From Prochlorococcus marinus CUG1433 (GTDB taxonomy: Bacteria > Cyanobacteriota > Cyanobacteriia > PCC-6307 > Cyanobiaceae), in assembly GCA_017644425.1 (NCBI GenBank), contig JAEPLN010000001.1, positions 744,001 through 808,000 of the forward strand: 64,000 bases of DNA, read 5' to 3'. A model generated the notes under the pieces. It saw only the letters and a list, made by a program, of their open reading frames with translations, was not told the DNA's origin and did no database searches. Below are positions 1 through 9,331 of the stretch, piece by piece. Each line of letters starts with the position of its first letter. Within the stretch, counting starts at the first letter, position 1. A program made the position numbers and the translations under genes.

Positions 1-1
1 G

Positions 2-1129
2 AATAATAAAAAACTTAAAGATGATGTTTTGATTGCTTTTAAAATTAAGCCAGAAAAAAATCTTGATGATATATTGCATCTCCCCAATCAAATTGATCAG
101 ACCAATGAAATAATTCCAATTTATAGAGAAAATAAAATAAATTTTCTCAATTTCATATATCGGACAGAAGATAATTATGTTATTGCGTCATCAGATAAAA
201 AATTAATCAAAAACAGTATTAGCTCTGGTGATGATTTTAAAGAAAAAAAATTTCAATATAAGGGGGGATTTTTTGGACTAAAAAAAGAAAAAAATATTTT
301 ATTCACAAATAAATTTTGGGAAAGTAAATTTTTTAATAAAGAATTTTTTCCTGAGAATAATGAGGATATTATAGCTACAACATTTGACTATAAAAATGAG
401 TATTTAATTTTAAAATCATATTTACTAAACAATAAAAAAAATATTGATATTCATACTTACGATAAGCTTTTAAATAAAGAGAAAAGGAATGAAAATAATC
501 CAGAAGTTTCAATTTTTTGTGATATAAAAAATTTTGAAAAATATCTAAAACCTTTAATAAGTGATTTTGAACTTAGTTTGTTTGAAGAGTTTGATCAAAA
601 TATCAATGAAGACATATTAATTCTCAATTCAAAAAAAGATTGGCTTATTGCATTTCAAAAAAATACTGGAGATAAATTTAACTTAAGTACTTTGAAAAAA
701 CTTAAAGATTTCAACAAATATACTTTGAAAAAGAATGAAGATATTTACTCGATTTATACTAAAGATATTCTTGAAGAAAAAAACGATTTAATAAAAGAAT
801 TAACTTATGAAAATATCTATTCAATAGAATCAGGAGATTTACAAATCATAAGTAATTATTTAATTGATGATAAAAAATTAGAAACAGTCTCAAATAAATT
901 TTTTAACCTAAAAACTAATAAAAATAAATCTGCTTTTCTTTATGCAAAAGTTGATATCAAAGATGAAAATTCTAAAAAAATTAAAAATTTTACTGATTTA
1001 CAAGATCTTAATTTTCTCATTACAAATATTTTAAAAATATCAAATGAAGAATCTCTAGAAATCATTAGACAATCTATTCCTGAAAAAAATCCAATTCTTT
1101 ATACAGAAAAAATATTAAAAATACTTTAA
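2..1129 (+). CDS. DUF3352-like protein, 5' truncated by window edge
   Basis: The frame is open from the left edge to a TAA at 1127-1129, so the true start lies outside the window and about 375 residues are visible. The protein is rich in Lys, Asn, Asp, Ile and Phe and shows no catalytic motif or membrane segment in the visible part. I associate it with the DUF3352 proteins of picocyanobacteria from general appearance and its position before gltA; this is a memory-based call and function is unknown. It runs in the same direction as gltA, with a 124-base AT-rich gap that probably carries the gltA promoter. Confidence 0.6.
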   Translation, partial: NNKKLKDDVLIAFKIKPEKNLDDILHLPNQIDQTNEIIPIYRENKINFLNFIYRTEDNYVIASSDKKLIKNSISSGDDFKEKKFQYKGGFFGLKKEKNILFTNKFWESKFFNKEFFPENNEDIIATTFDYKNEYLILKSYLLNNKKNIDIHTYDKLLNKEKRNENNPEVSIFCDIKNFEKYLKPLISDFELSLFEEFDQNINEDILILNSKKDWLIAFQKNTGDKFNLSTLKKLKDFNKYTLKKNEDIYSIYTKDILEEKNDLIKELTYENIYSIESGDLQIISNYLIDDKKLETVSNKFFNLKTNKNKSAFLYAKVDIKDENSKKIKNFTDLQDLNFLITNILKISNEESLEIIRQSIPEKNPILYTEKILKIL

Positions 1130-1253
1130 TAAAGTCATTCAAAAAAGCTTTAAAAACAATTAATTACAATTTTTGTGAAGTTAATAACTTGTGGTTAATT
1201 AATCATTATTTGACTATCTTTAATCTATAAGTATTTAATATTGAATTAAGGAA

Positions 1254-2399
1254 TTGGATAGCAAAAAACTAACTTTAAAACCAGGATTAGAGGGTGTCCC
1301 AGTTACTAATTCATCTATCTGTGATATAGACGGTAACAAGGGTAAATTATTGTACAGAGGCTACTCCATTGAGGAACTATCAAAAAAAAGCAGTTTTTTA
1401 GAAACTGCTTACCTATTGATTTGGGGTGAATTGCCTACAGCTATTCAACTAAGAGATTTTGAACAAGAAGTTCAAATGCATCGAAGACTAAGTTTTAGAG
1501 TCAGAGATATGATGAAATGTTTCCCTGCAACAGGTCATCCTATGGATGCTCTTCAATCTAGTGCAGCTTCTTTGGGGCTCTTCTATTCACGTAGAGCAAT
1601 AGATGATCCTAATTACATCTATAACGCAGTGATAAGACTAATAGCAAAAATACCAACAATGATTGCTGCGTTTCAACTTATCAGAAAAGGACAAGACCCA
1701 ATTCAACCTAGAGATGATTTAACTTACTCATCAAATTTTCTTTACATGCTTACTGAAAAAGAACAAGATCCTATAGCCGCAAAAGTTTTTGATAGATGTT
1801 TAATTCTACATGCCGAACATAGTTTAAACGCAAGTACATTTAGCGCAAGAGTAACTGCAAGCACTCTTACAGACCCATATGCTGTCATCGCCTCTGCGGT
1901 GGGAACCCTGGCTGGCCCACTTCATGGAGGAGCAAATGAGGATGTTATTGCAATGTTAGAAGAAATCAAAATTCCAGAAAATGCTGCTTCTTTTTTGGAT
2001 AATGCTATAAAAAATAAAAGTAAGATAATGGGCTTCGGTCACAGAGAATATAAAGTCAAAGATCCAAGAGCAATAATTCTTCAAAAACTGGCAGAAGAGC
2101 TTTTTATTAGATTTGGAGCAGATGAAATGTATGAAGTTGCTAAATCACTAGAGGCAGAGGCAATACCAAGACTCGGACAGAAGGGTATATTCCCTAACGT
2201 GGACTTTTATTCTGGTCTCGTTTATAGAAAACTTGGAATTCCTCGTGATCTTTTTACTCCAATTTTTGCCATATCTAGAGTTGCAGGTTGGTTGGCACAT
2301 TGGAGAGAGCAACTTGGAGCGAATAGAATTTTCAGACCATCGCAAATCTATACCGGTTCAGCACCAAGAGATTGGATCAGCCTAGAGAATAGAAAATAG
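1254..2399 (+). CDS. gltA: citrate synthase
   Basis: Condenses acetyl-CoA and oxaloacetate to citrate, the entry step of the incomplete cyanobacterial TCA route toward 2-oxoglutarate and nitrogen assimilation. The 381-residue length fits the short bacterial type. The catalytic triad is visible: His224 in PLHGGAN, His263 in GFGHREY and Asp317 in PNVDFYSG. The start is a TTG (1254); an AAGGA lies almost directly against it, so the exact start is slightly uncertain, but no in-frame ATG occurs before conserved sequence. 2-methylcitrate synthase is the main alternative, but no propionate genes are nearby. The ndhA gene follows after 82 bases. Confidence 0.95.
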   Translation: MDSKKLTLKPGLEGVPVTNSSICDIDGNKGKLLYRGYSIEELSKKSSFLETAYLLIWGELPTAIQLRDFEQEVQMHRRLSFRVRDMMKCFPATGHPMDALQSSAASLGLFYSRRAIDDPNYIYNAVIRLIAKIPTMIAAFQLIRKGQDPIQPRDDLTYSSNFLYMLTEKEQDPIAAKVFDRCLILHAEHSLNASTFSARVTASTLTDPYAVIASAVGTLAGPLHGGANEDVIAMLEEIKIPENAASFLDNAIKNKSKIMGFGHREYKVKDPRAIILQKLAEELFIRFGADEMYEVAKSLEAEAIPRLGQKGIFPNVDFYSGLVYRKLGIPRDLFTPIFAISRVAGWLAHWREQLGANRIFRPSQIYTGSAPRDWISLENRK

Positions 2400-2481
2400 A
2401 GGAAATATTTGCAGCTTTTCATAAAAAAACACACATATTGTTTGTGAGGGGTTAATGTATTAAGTAAATAACATAAAAATT

Positions 2482-3600
2482 TTGGAATACGGATTAGATC
2501 TCGAATATAGTTTTAATGAATTGTTAAAAGGTTTTGGCCTTTCTAGTGAAATTGCTCATATTATTTGGCTTCCTCTCCCTATGCTTTTGGTTTTAGTAGC
2601 GGCAGTTGTTGGCGTATTAGTAACTGTCTGGCTCGAAAGAAAAATATCTGCTGCTGCTCAACAAAGAATTGGTCCTGAATATGCAGGAGCTCTTGGCGTC
2701 CTCCAACCAATTGCAGATGGTCTTAAGTTACTTGTTAAAGAGGATATTATTCCTGCTAAAGCAGATGGAATTCTCTTCACTGCGGGACCAATATTAGTTC
2801 TTGTTCCAGTAATTCTCTCCTGGCTAATTGTTCCTTTTGGGCAAAACCTTTTAATAAGTAACGTTGGAATTGGAATTTTCCTATGGATCGCCTTAAGCAG
2901 TATCCAGCCAATTGGACTTCTTATGAGCGGATATGCCTCCAATAATAAATATTCCTTATTAGGAGGATTAAGAGCTGCGGCTCAATCAATAAGTTACGAA
3001 ATACCTTTAGCTTTATCTGTACTGGCTATCGTTCTTATGACAAACTCGTTAAGTACTATCGACATTGTTAACCAACAAAGTGGTGTTGGAATACTAAGTT
3101 GGAATATTTGGAGACAACCAGTAGGCTTCATAGTCTTCTGGATTTGCGCTCTTGCTGAATGTGAAAGACTTCCATTTGACTTGCCTGAAGCTGAAGAAGA
3201 ATTAGTTGCAGGATATCAAACTGAATATGCAGGTATGAAATTCGCATTATTCTACCTTGGTAGTTACATAAACTTAATCCTTTCAGCATTATTGGTATCA
3301 ATACTTTATCTAGGAGGATGGGGTTTTCCTATTCCAGTAGAATTAATAGCTAAGTTTCTTAATTTGCCAATTAATGGACCATTTATACAGGTTTTCACTG
3401 CATCGATAGGAATTGTAATGACTGTATTGAAAGCATATCTTTTAGTTTTCATTGCAATATTATTACGCTGGACAACTCCTAGAGTAAGAATAGATCAACT
3501 TTTAGATCTTGGATGGAAGTTTCTTCTTCCAATTTCTCTTGCTAATCTTTTGATAACTGCAGGATTAAAACTTGCTTTTCCGCAATTCTTTGGTGGTTAA
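2482..3600 (+). CDS. ndhA: NAD(P)H-quinone oxidoreductase subunit 1 (NdhA)
   Basis: Membrane subunit of thylakoid NDH-1, homologous to NuoH/ND1, which forms the quinone-binding site at the junction with the peripheral arm. The 372 residues form about eight hydrophobic segments. The family signatures [19 protein letters not shown] and [18 protein letters not shown] are present, with the acidic loop that lines the quinone channel. The start is TTG at 2482; no upstream ATG is available. It is the first gene of ndhA-ndhI-ndhG-ndhE, the usual cyanobacterial order, and is separated from ndhI by 67 bases that begin with a perfect stem-loop. Confidence 0.96.
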   Translation: MEYGLDLEYSFNELLKGFGLSSEIAHIIWLPLPMLLVLVAAVVGVLVTVWLERKISAAAQQRIGPEYAGALGVLQPIADGLKLLVKEDIIPAKADGILFTAGPILVLVPVILSWLIVPFGQNLLISNVGIGIFLWIALSSIQPIGLLMSGYASNNKYSLLGGLRAAAQSISYEIPLALSVLAIVLMTNSLSTIDIVNQQSGVGILSWNIWRQPVGFIVFWICALAECERLPFDLPEAEEELVAGYQTEYAGMKFALFYLGSYINLILSALLVSILYLGGWGFPIPVELIAKFLNLPINGPFIQVFTASIGIVMTVLKAYLLVFIAILLRWTTPRVRIDQLLDLGWKFLLPISLANLLITAGLKLAFPQFFGG

Positions 3601-3622
3601 ATTTAAGTAGAAATACTTAAAT
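3601..3622 (+). other. perfect stem-loop between ndhA and ndhI
   Basis: Directly after the ndhA stop, ATTTAAGTA and TACTTAAAT form a perfect 9-bp inverted repeat around a GAAA loop, which is a GNRA-type tetraloop. No T-tract follows, so it is not an obvious Rho-independent terminator. As RNA it could stabilise the ndhA 3' end or mark a processing site between the cistrons; that role is inference. Confidence 0.5.
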
Positions 3623-3667
3623 TAAAAATTTATCCACTAAAATAAACAATATAGTAAATTCTTCAAG

Positions 3668-4294
3668 ATGAAAAATTTCCTTCAACAAATAAATAGTTAT
3701 ATCAAAGAAGCATTTAATGCTGGCAAATATTTATACAATGGCTTATCAGTTACTTTTGATCATCTTCAAAGAAGACCTGTTACTGTCCAATATCCATATG
3801 AAAAATTAATACCCTCTGAAAGATATAGAGGGAGGATACATTATGAATTCGATAAATGTATTGCTTGCGAAGTTTGTGTGAGAGTATGTCCTATAAATCT
3901 ACCAGTAGTTGATTGGGTGATGAATAAAGAAACCAAAAAAAAGGAACTTAGAAATTATTCAATAGATTTTGGGGTTTGTATATTTTGCGGCAATTGCGTT
4001 GAATATTGCCCTACTAATTGTTTATCAATGACAGAAGAATATGAATTAGCTACTTTCGACAGACACAATCTAAATTTTGATAATGTAGCACTTGGTAGAC
4101 TGCCTACAAACGTCACAACAGATCCGTCAGTTAAACCTCTAAGAGAACTTGCCTATCTTCCTAAAGGAGTCATGGACCCTCATGAAATACCAGCCTCTGA
4201 AACTAGAGTTGGTAAATTACCTGAAGAAGTCTATGATTGGATGAAGCCTGAATCCAATGAAAATAAAGATACAATTTCTAATTCAATTAATTAG
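3668..4294 (+). CDS. ndhI: NAD(P)H-quinone oxidoreductase subunit I (NdhI), 2x[4Fe-4S]
   Basis: Peripheral-arm subunit of NDH-1 carrying two [4Fe-4S] clusters that pass electrons toward plastoquinone (NuoI/TYKY homologue). Two CxxCxxCxxxCP motifs are visible: Cys64, 67, 70, 74 and Cys104, 107, 110, 114. The N-terminal segment (about 1-40) is typical of the membrane-facing helix of cyanobacterial NdhI, and the C-terminal tail of about 90 residues is also family-like. The ATG start at 3668 gives 208 residues. ndhG follows 13 bases downstream, consistent with one transcript. Confidence 0.97.
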   Translation: MKNFLQQINSYIKEAFNAGKYLYNGLSVTFDHLQRRPVTVQYPYEKLIPSERYRGRIHYEFDKCIACEVCVRVCPINLPVVDWVMNKETKKKELRNYSIDFGVCIFCGNCVEYCPTNCLSMTEEYELATFDRHNLNFDNVALGRLPTNVTTDPSVKPLRELAYLPKGVMDPHEIPASETRVGKLPEEVYDWMKPESNENKDTISNSIN

Positions 4295-4307
4295 TTTCCA
4301 TTAATTT

Positions 4308-4907
4308 ATGTCCATTGCAATAACAACACAATTTATTTGTTTTACAGTTCTATCTTTAGTTGTCATTATTGGTGCTCTTGGTGTCGTATTGCTCGAAAGT
4401 ATTGTTTATTCAGCCTTTCTCCTTGGGGGAGTTTTCATGAGTGTAGCAGGATTATATCTTCTATTAAATGCAAGTTTTGTTGCTGCTGCACAAGTTTTAG
4501 TTTATGTGGGTGCAGTTAATGTATTAATAATTTTTGCAATAATGCTAGTCAATAAAAAAGAGGATTTAAAACCCATCAATGATCTTAAATCTAGAAGAAT
4601 CATATCTACATTGATATGTTTAACCTTACTAAGTCTCCTGATAAGAGTTGACTTAACCAATATATGGAGCTTATCAAGTCCTCAAAACTCTATAGGAGAA
4701 GAATCAACTATTAGGATTGGTGAGCATCTATTCAGTGATTACTTACTTCCATTTGAAGTAGCTTCAGTTTTACTTTTAATGGCAATGATTGGGGCTATAG
4801 TTCTAGCTAGAAGAGATGTAATGAGCACAGATATTTCAACAGGATTACCTGTTGATCAAGAGTTAATCGAAAAATCATCAGAACCATTACTTACAAATAA
4901 AAATTAA
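4308..4907 (+). CDS. ndhG: NAD(P)H-quinone oxidoreductase subunit 6 (NdhG)
   Basis: NuoJ/ND6-type membrane subunit of NDH-1. The 199 residues contain five hydrophobic segments; the region around residues 45-80 (LNASFVAAAQVLVYVGAVNV) carries the pi-bulge-type helix typical of ND6. A long hydrophilic C-terminus is exposed. Start is ATG at 4308, 13 bases after ndhI; ndhE follows within 16 bases. Position in the ndhA-I-G-E order supports the call. It contributes to proton translocation in cyclic and respiratory electron flow at the thylakoid. Confidence 0.95.
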   Translation: MSIAITTQFICFTVLSLVVIIGALGVVLLESIVYSAFLLGGVFMSVAGLYLLLNASFVAAAQVLVYVGAVNVLIIFAIMLVNKKEDLKPINDLKSRRIISTLICLTLLSLLIRVDLTNIWSLSSPQNSIGEESTIRIGEHLFSDYLLPFEVASVLLLMAMIGAIVLARRDVMSTDISTGLPVDQELIEKSSEPLLTNKN

Positions 4908-4922
4908 CCTTTGTACTTTGTT

Positions 4923-5243
4923 ATGAATTTAGAATCAATTCCTATTCAAGCTTTTTTGATAGTATCTTCAGCACTATTTTGCATTGGTATTTGGGGATTA
5001 TTAAATAGCAGAAATGCAGTAAGAGTTCTTATGAGCATTGAATTAATGCTAAATGCTGTAAATATAAACTTGATGGCGTTTTCTTCCTACATCGATAATA
5101 ATTTAATTCAAGGACAAGTTTTTACAATTTTTGTGATTACAGTTGCTGCCGCAGAAGCGGCCGTAGGATTAGCTATATTGTTATCGCTTTATAGGAATAG
5201 GGTGACTGTAGATATGGAAAGTTTTAATTTATTAAAATGGTAA
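4923..5243 (+). CDS. ndhE: NAD(P)H-quinone oxidoreductase subunit 4L (NdhE)
   Basis: NuoK/ND4L-type small membrane subunit. I start it at the ATG at 4923 (MNLESIPIQAF), giving 106 residues; an in-frame TTG at 4911 would add four residues but matches the family less well. Three transmembrane helices are evident, with the conserved buried Glu of helix 2 in MSIELMLNAVN and a second acidic residue in AAAEAAVGLA, both implicated in proton transfer in this family. It closes the ndh part of the operon; nadK begins nine bases after its stop. Confidence 0.95.
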   Translation: MNLESIPIQAFLIVSSALFCIGIWGLLNSRNAVRVLMSIELMLNAVNINLMAFSSYIDNNLIQGQVFTIFVITVAAAEAAVGLAILLSLYRNRVTVDMESFNLLKW

Positions 5244-5252
5244 AAGCATTAA

Positions 5253-6164
5253 ATGAAACTTTCATTGGTGCTTATTGTATATCGTTCAGATAGTTCTATA
5301 GCTTTAGAGGCTTCAAAATTCTGTGAAGAAGTCCTCACCGCCAAAAATATTAAATCAAAAAGGATCGAAAGTGATTTTCACAAAGATGAAATTGAGAAAT
5401 ATCTTTCCAATTTAGAATTACAACCAGATATTGGAATAGTTCTTGGTGGAGATGGAACCTTCTTACAATGTGCAAATGCATTAGGTAATTATGATATTCC
5501 ATTATTAAGTATTAATATTGGTGGTAATTTAGGTTTTCTCACGCAAGAAAAAGATTTTTTATTTGACAAATCTTTTATTGAAATCCTTGAAAATGAAGAA
5601 TATATAATTGACTGTCGTAATAGATTAAATTGTAATATTTGTATTAGCGGGGCGAGTCCTGAGAAAAAAATTATAAAAAGCTATGAGGCCTTAAATGATT
5701 TTTATTTTAAATCTGTTGAGGAGGATATTTCTCCTACCAACCAAATACAAATTGAAATAGATAACGAGAAAGTTAATGAATATAAAGGTGATGGATTGAT
5801 TATATCTACATCTACTGGGTCAACAGCATACTCAATGGCTGCAGGTGGCCCAATAGTACATCCTAGTGTAAATGCAATGATAATTAACCCTATATGCCCA
5901 ATGAGTTTAGCAAGTAGACCAATTGTCATACCTTATACCAGTAAGGTAATCATAAAACCAGTAAAAAAAAGTAAAGGTGAAATTAAATTATGGAGAGACG
6001 GTTCAAAATGTATGACCATAAAGGAAACTTATTACTGTGAGATCATAAATGGTAAATCACCCTGCAAAATAATTAGGTTTAAAAAAAGCGCTAGCTATTA
6101 CAGTACTTTAATAAAAAAACTAGATTGGAAAGGAGATTTATCTCTTAAGAATTCAAAAACATAA
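5253..6164 (+). CDS. nadK: NAD kinase
   Basis: ATP-dependent (or polyphosphate-dependent) phosphorylation of NAD to NADP, cytosolic. The 303-residue protein has the GGDGT motif (Gly65-Gly66-Asp67-Gly68) in [12 protein letters not shown] and the second conserved block [15 protein letters not shown] near residue 187. It is nine bases downstream of ndhE and its stop codon is followed immediately by the ATG of the CYTH gene, suggesting a single transcript from ndhA. The link of NADP supply with NDH-1 genes is plausible but inferred. Cyanobacteria often carry two nadK paralogues; which one this is cannot be told here. Confidence 0.95.
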   Translation: MKLSLVLIVYRSDSSIALEASKFCEEVLTAKNIKSKRIESDFHKDEIEKYLSNLELQPDIGIVLGGDGTFLQCANALGNYDIPLLSINIGGNLGFLTQEKDFLFDKSFIEILENEEYIIDCRNRLNCNICISGASPEKKIIKSYEALNDFYFKSVEEDISPTNQIQIEIDNEKVNEYKGDGLIISTSTGSTAYSMAAGGPIVHPSVNAMIINPICPMSLASRPIVIPYTSKVIIKPVKKSKGEIKLWRDGSKCMTIKETYYCEIINGKSPCKIIRFKKSASYYSTLIKKLDWKGDLSLKNSKT

Positions 6165-6629
6165 ATGGCCTTTGAAATAGAAAGACGTTTTCTTATAAAA
6201 AATGATAATTGGAAAGAATTTGTCAACAAACAAATTTTTATAGAACAAGGGTATTTATCAAAAAGTCTAGATGATTGGATTACTAGGATAAGATTTACAG
6301 GTGAAGACTATAAAATTGCACTCAAAAAACACATTAAAAATTTTACCTGCTTTGAATTCGAATACTCCATTCCGCCAAATGATGGTGAAAAAATAATGTC
6401 AAACCTTACAAATACATTAAAGAAAGAAAGATTCTTTTTAGAAGTTAAAAGTAAATCTTGGATTGTAGATTGCTTTAAAGACAATAATTATCCACTCCAA
6501 ATTGCGGAAATTGAACTTTCTAAGGAAGAAGAAGATCTAATTCTGCCTTCATTCATATCAAAAGAAATTACTGGGATTAAAGAGTACTCAAATTTCTGTC
6601 TGGCCAACAAACCTTTTTCAAGCTGGTAA
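6165..6629 (+). CDS. CYTH-domain (triphosphate tunnel metalloenzyme) protein
   Basis: Small 154-residue CYTH/TTM-fold protein. The N-terminal EIERRF motif (residues 4-9) is the ExExK-like signature that binds metal and triphosphate; later tunnel-lining charged strands appear as TRIRF, YKIALKK and AEIELS. Family members hydrolyse inorganic triphosphate or related phosphoanhydrides, or act as class IV adenylate cyclases; the single short domain favours a triphosphatase-like role, but the substrate cannot be read from sequence. The start abuts the nadK stop with no spacer. Confidence 0.85.
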   Translation: MAFEIERRFLIKNDNWKEFVNKQIFIEQGYLSKSLDDWITRIRFTGEDYKIALKKHIKNFTCFEFEYSIPPNDGEKIMSNLTNTLKKERFFLEVKSKSWIVDCFKDNNYPLQIAEIELSKEEEDLILPSFISKEITGIKEYSNFCLANKPFSSW

Positions 6630-6726
6630 AGAAATATTTGACAACTCTCTAAAATAACTAGGCAAAAGAACCTTTTTTCCTTTATATTTTCTTTATAATT
6701 CACTAACATTTTTTTATTTTCTTCAA

Positions 6727-6912
6727 ATGTATGGTCTTTACGACAAGGAAGGAATATTGAGATTTGTCGATTCAGACAGGGATGCTTGCATTGCATACGC
6801 TGAACTCTTCGATTTAGGTTCTACAAATTATTGTTTAATGGATTTAGCTTCCGATACAGCGAAACTAAGGGGAACTAATTTTGATCAGAATCTGGGAGAG
6901 AACAACAATTAA
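6727..6912 (+). CDS. small conserved hypothetical protein (61 aa)
   Basis: A 61-residue acidic protein beginning MYGLYDKEGILRFV with a SDRDACIAYAELF segment. I recognise this pattern as a short conserved cyanobacterial protein but know no function. The gene runs head-on into the PedR-like gene and their 3' ends overlap by 38 bases (6875-6912); both are supported because both products look family-like. The upstream gap 6630-6726 is a T-rich stretch with no further gene. Confidence 0.65.
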   Translation: MYGLYDKEGILRFVDSDRDACIAYAELFDLGSTNYCLMDLASDTAKLRGTNFDQNLGENNN

Positions 6913-7153
6913 ATCCATCTCTACAGATCTTTCCATTATCCATTGCCCAGTTCAAAAGTGCTACTCTATTTTTAGAGCCTGTTTTTGTAAACATATTACT
7001 TACATGATTATCAACAGTTCTTTTACTGATAGTAAGTTTTACTGCAATTTCTTGATTTGTAAGCCCATCAGCTACTAGATCAATGATTTCCATCTCTCTT
7101 GTAGAGAGACCCATCATATCAATGTTGTTTACTTCTTCTTCAACCATTTGCAT
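6875..7153 (-). CDS. pedR: small LuxR-type HTH regulator, PedR-like
   Basis: A 92-residue protein that is almost only a LuxR/GerE helix-turn-helix: LSTREMEIIDLVADGLTNQE then SKRTVDNHVSNMF. The C-terminus carries Cys77, Cys83 and Cys84 in GKICRDGFNCCSL. This architecture matches PedR of cyanobacteria, a redox-responsive regulator whose DNA binding is lost on disulfide formation when photosynthetic electron flow rises. Assignment to PedR is by length, lack of receiver domain and the Cys cluster; targets cannot be deduced. Transcribed divergently from metF with a 77-base gap. Confidence 0.78.
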   Translation of the reverse strand: MQMVEEEVNNIDMMGLSTREMEIIDLVADGLTNQEIAVKLTISKRTVDNHVSNMFTKTGSKNRVALLNWAMDNGKICRDGFNCCSLPDSDQN

Positions 7154-7230
7154 TTAAACAGTTCCTTTTTTATATTAATTAAGTTTAGCAATCCAACTAC
7201 ACTTGTTAACCAAGTAGGAAACAAAAGCAA

Positions 7231-8121
7231 TTGAAATCAAAACTTCAGCAGACTTTAGAAAAAAAATCCAAGGTAATAACAGCAGAGTTAATGCCGCCCA
7301 GAGGTGGAAGCCCCATAAGATCTCTTAAGATAGCACAACTTTTGAAAGATAAGGTACATGCTGTTAACATTACTGATGGAAGCAGAGCTGTAATGAGAAT
7401 GTGCAGCTTAGCAATGTCTAAACTATTACTGGAAAATGGGATAGAACCAATAATGCAAATATCTTGCAGAGATCGTAATAAAATTGCTTTACAATCAGAC
7501 ATTCTTGGAGCAAATGCTTTAGGAATTAAAAATATTTTATGCCTAACCGGTGATTCAGTAAAAGCCGGGGACCAACAAAATGCTAAACCTGTTCATGAGT
7601 TTGAGTCGGTTAGATTACTTCAACAAATACAGGCTTTTAATAAAGGAATTGATCCTACTTTTGGAGAACTTTCCGATAAAAAAACTTTTATATTTTCAGG
7701 AGCTGCTGCAGATCCAAGTTGCAGAAATCAAAGAAGCTTACAAAATAGAATTAGAAAGAAAAAAGAGGCCGGAGCAGAATTTATACAAACTCAAATGGTA
7801 ATGAAAAAAGAAAATTTGATAGAATTTTGCGAAAAAATTAGCAAACCACTCGAAATTCCTGTAATTGCAGGAGTATTCTTATTAAAGTCTTACAAAAATG
7901 CTATTTTTATAAACAAATATGTTCCTGGAGCAAATATCCCTGAAGATATTTTAAATCGTCTCAGAGAGGCCAAAAACCCACTACAAGAAGGAATAGAAAT
8001 TGCTGCCGAACAAGCTCATGATTTTATAAATATCGCGAATGGGGTTCATTTAATGGCAGTTAAATCAGAACACTTAATCCCAGAGATTCTTAAAAAAGCT
8101 GATCTTAGTCTGGAATATTAA
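7231..8121 (+). CDS. metF: 5,10-methylenetetrahydrofolate reductase
   Basis: FAD-dependent reduction of methylene-THF to 5-methyl-THF for methionine synthesis. The TIM-barrel family features are visible: TAELMPPRGGSP with the catalytic Glu near residue 19, ILCLTGDSVKAGDQ, and GAEFIQTQMVMKKENLIEFC. The 296 residues match the bacterial length. The start is TTG (7231), with AGGA at 7216-7219 as a weak ribosome-binding site. Its 3' end overlaps the convergent nucleotidyltransferase gene by 17 bases. Confidence 0.92.
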   Translation: MKSKLQQTLEKKSKVITAELMPPRGGSPIRSLKIAQLLKDKVHAVNITDGSRAVMRMCSLAMSKLLLENGIEPIMQISCRDRNKIALQSDILGANALGIKNILCLTGDSVKAGDQQNAKPVHEFESVRLLQQIQAFNKGIDPTFGELSDKKTFIFSGAAADPSCRNQRSLQNRIRKKKEAGAEFIQTQMVMKKENLIEFCEKISKPLEIPVIAGVFLLKSYKNAIFINKYVPGANIPEDILNRLREAKNPLQEGIEIAAEQAHDFINIANGVHLMAVKSEHLIPEILKKADLSLEY

Positions 8122-9283
8122 TCAAATCAGTACCCAACAATTCTGCCATTGCCTTCTGCTGTGGAGATGGTTCAGTCAAATCAGATCTTCTAGAATCTGT
8201 TATCAACCAATCCAAAGATGCATCTTGCAAATCGAAATGATCTCCATTTTTCCCAACACAATATTTACCAAACACTAACTTATCCATAAGTCTTACGCCT
8301 TTACCGATTTTAGAATAATCAAAAATAATTGAGTTATCTATAGTTGCTCCCTCGCAAATACAACAACTTGGTCCAATCATGGAAGGGCCAATAATTGTTG
8401 CTCCATCCTCGATCCTAGTCATGCCTCCTATATAAACTGGTCCGGTAATATTAATTTTTTCCCAGTTAGCCGCTACATTCAATCCCGTAAAAACTCCAGG
8501 TTTAATTTCTTTTCCAGGGATCTCCACCTGTCTTACTTTTCCTTGTAATACATTTCTAATAGCACTCCAATAATCAGGAACTTTTCCAATATCTACCCAT
8601 TCAAAATCCATTGGTAATGCAAAAAATGGTAAATCCATTTCAACAAGTTTAGGAAAAAGATCAGCTCCAATATCAAATTTCTTTGCTGAAGGTATGTAAT
8701 TAAAAATTTCAGGTTCGAAAAGATATATTCCTGTATTTATAGAGTCACTTAAAGCTTGATCAACTGTTGGCTTTTCCTGAAAAGCCTTTATTCGTCCATT
8801 TTCATCAGAAACTACGACACCGTAACTTGATACTTGATCTTTAGTTACCTTCTTTGTTATTAAGCTCGCAATAGCTCCTTTCTGCTTATGTTTTTTAACA
8901 GCTTGAGTTAAATCTAAATCAACTAAAGCATCACCACATAAAACAACAAAAGTTTCATCGAAGAAATTTTGAAAATCCTGAATTTTTTTTAATCCTCCTG
9001 CGGATCCCAAAGCATCACCTATTAATTCTCCATCTTCAATTCTTCCCTCAAAACTATAAGCAATTTCTACTCCAAATCTTTGCCCATCCCTAAAATAATT
9101 TTCAATTTCTTCAGCCAGATGAGAAACATTTACCATTATTTCCTTAAAGTTATGTTCTCTTAAAAGTTCCAAGAGAAACTCCATAACAGGCTTTTGCAAA
9201 ATTGGTATCATTGGTTTTGGAATAATATGAGTTATTGGCTGAACACGCGTCCCTTTACCTGCCGCAAGTATCATTGCCTTCAT
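8105..9283 (-). CDS. NDP-sugar pyrophosphorylase (GMPP-like nucleotidyltransferase)
   Basis: A 392-residue sugar-1-phosphate nucleotidyltransferase. The N-terminus has the family signature MILAAGKGTRVQPITHIIPKP followed by the activating GDALVDLD metal site; residues from about 250 on form a left-handed beta-helix with hexapeptide-like repeats (GPVYIGGMTRIEDGATIIGP, GPSCCICEGATIDNS). This two-domain plan fits cyanobacterial mannose-1-phosphate guanylyltransferase or glucose-1-phosphate thymidylyltransferase relatives; the nucleotide and sugar cannot be fixed from sequence. Likely supplies activated sugar for cell-surface glycans. Confidence 0.88.
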   Translation of the reverse strand: MKAMILAAGKGTRVQPITHIIPKPMIPILQKPVMEFLLELLREHNFKEIMVNVSHLAEEIENYFRDGQRFGVEIAYSFEGRIEDGELIGDALGSAGGLKKIQDFQNFFDETFVVLCGDALVDLDLTQAVKKHKQKGAIASLITKKVTKDQVSSYGVVVSDENGRIKAFQEKPTVDQALSDSINTGIYLFEPEIFNYIPSAKKFDIGADLFPKLVEMDLPFFALPMDFEWVDIGKVPDYWSAIRNVLQGKVRQVEIPGKEIKPGVFTGLNVAANWEKINITGPVYIGGMTRIEDGATIIGPSMIGPSCCICEGATIDNSIIFDYSKIGKGVRLMDKLVFGKYCVGKNGDHFDLQDASLDWLITDSRRSDLTEPSPQQKAMAELLGTDLINIPD

Positions 9284-9331
9284 GAATTCAAAACCTCTTT
9301 TTAAAGATTATACGTTATTACTAATAAGCTC

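Noticed and set aside
2658-2942. 94-codon minus-strand frame inside ndhA
   Set aside because: It is antisense to a well-conserved ndhA gene and shows no family features.
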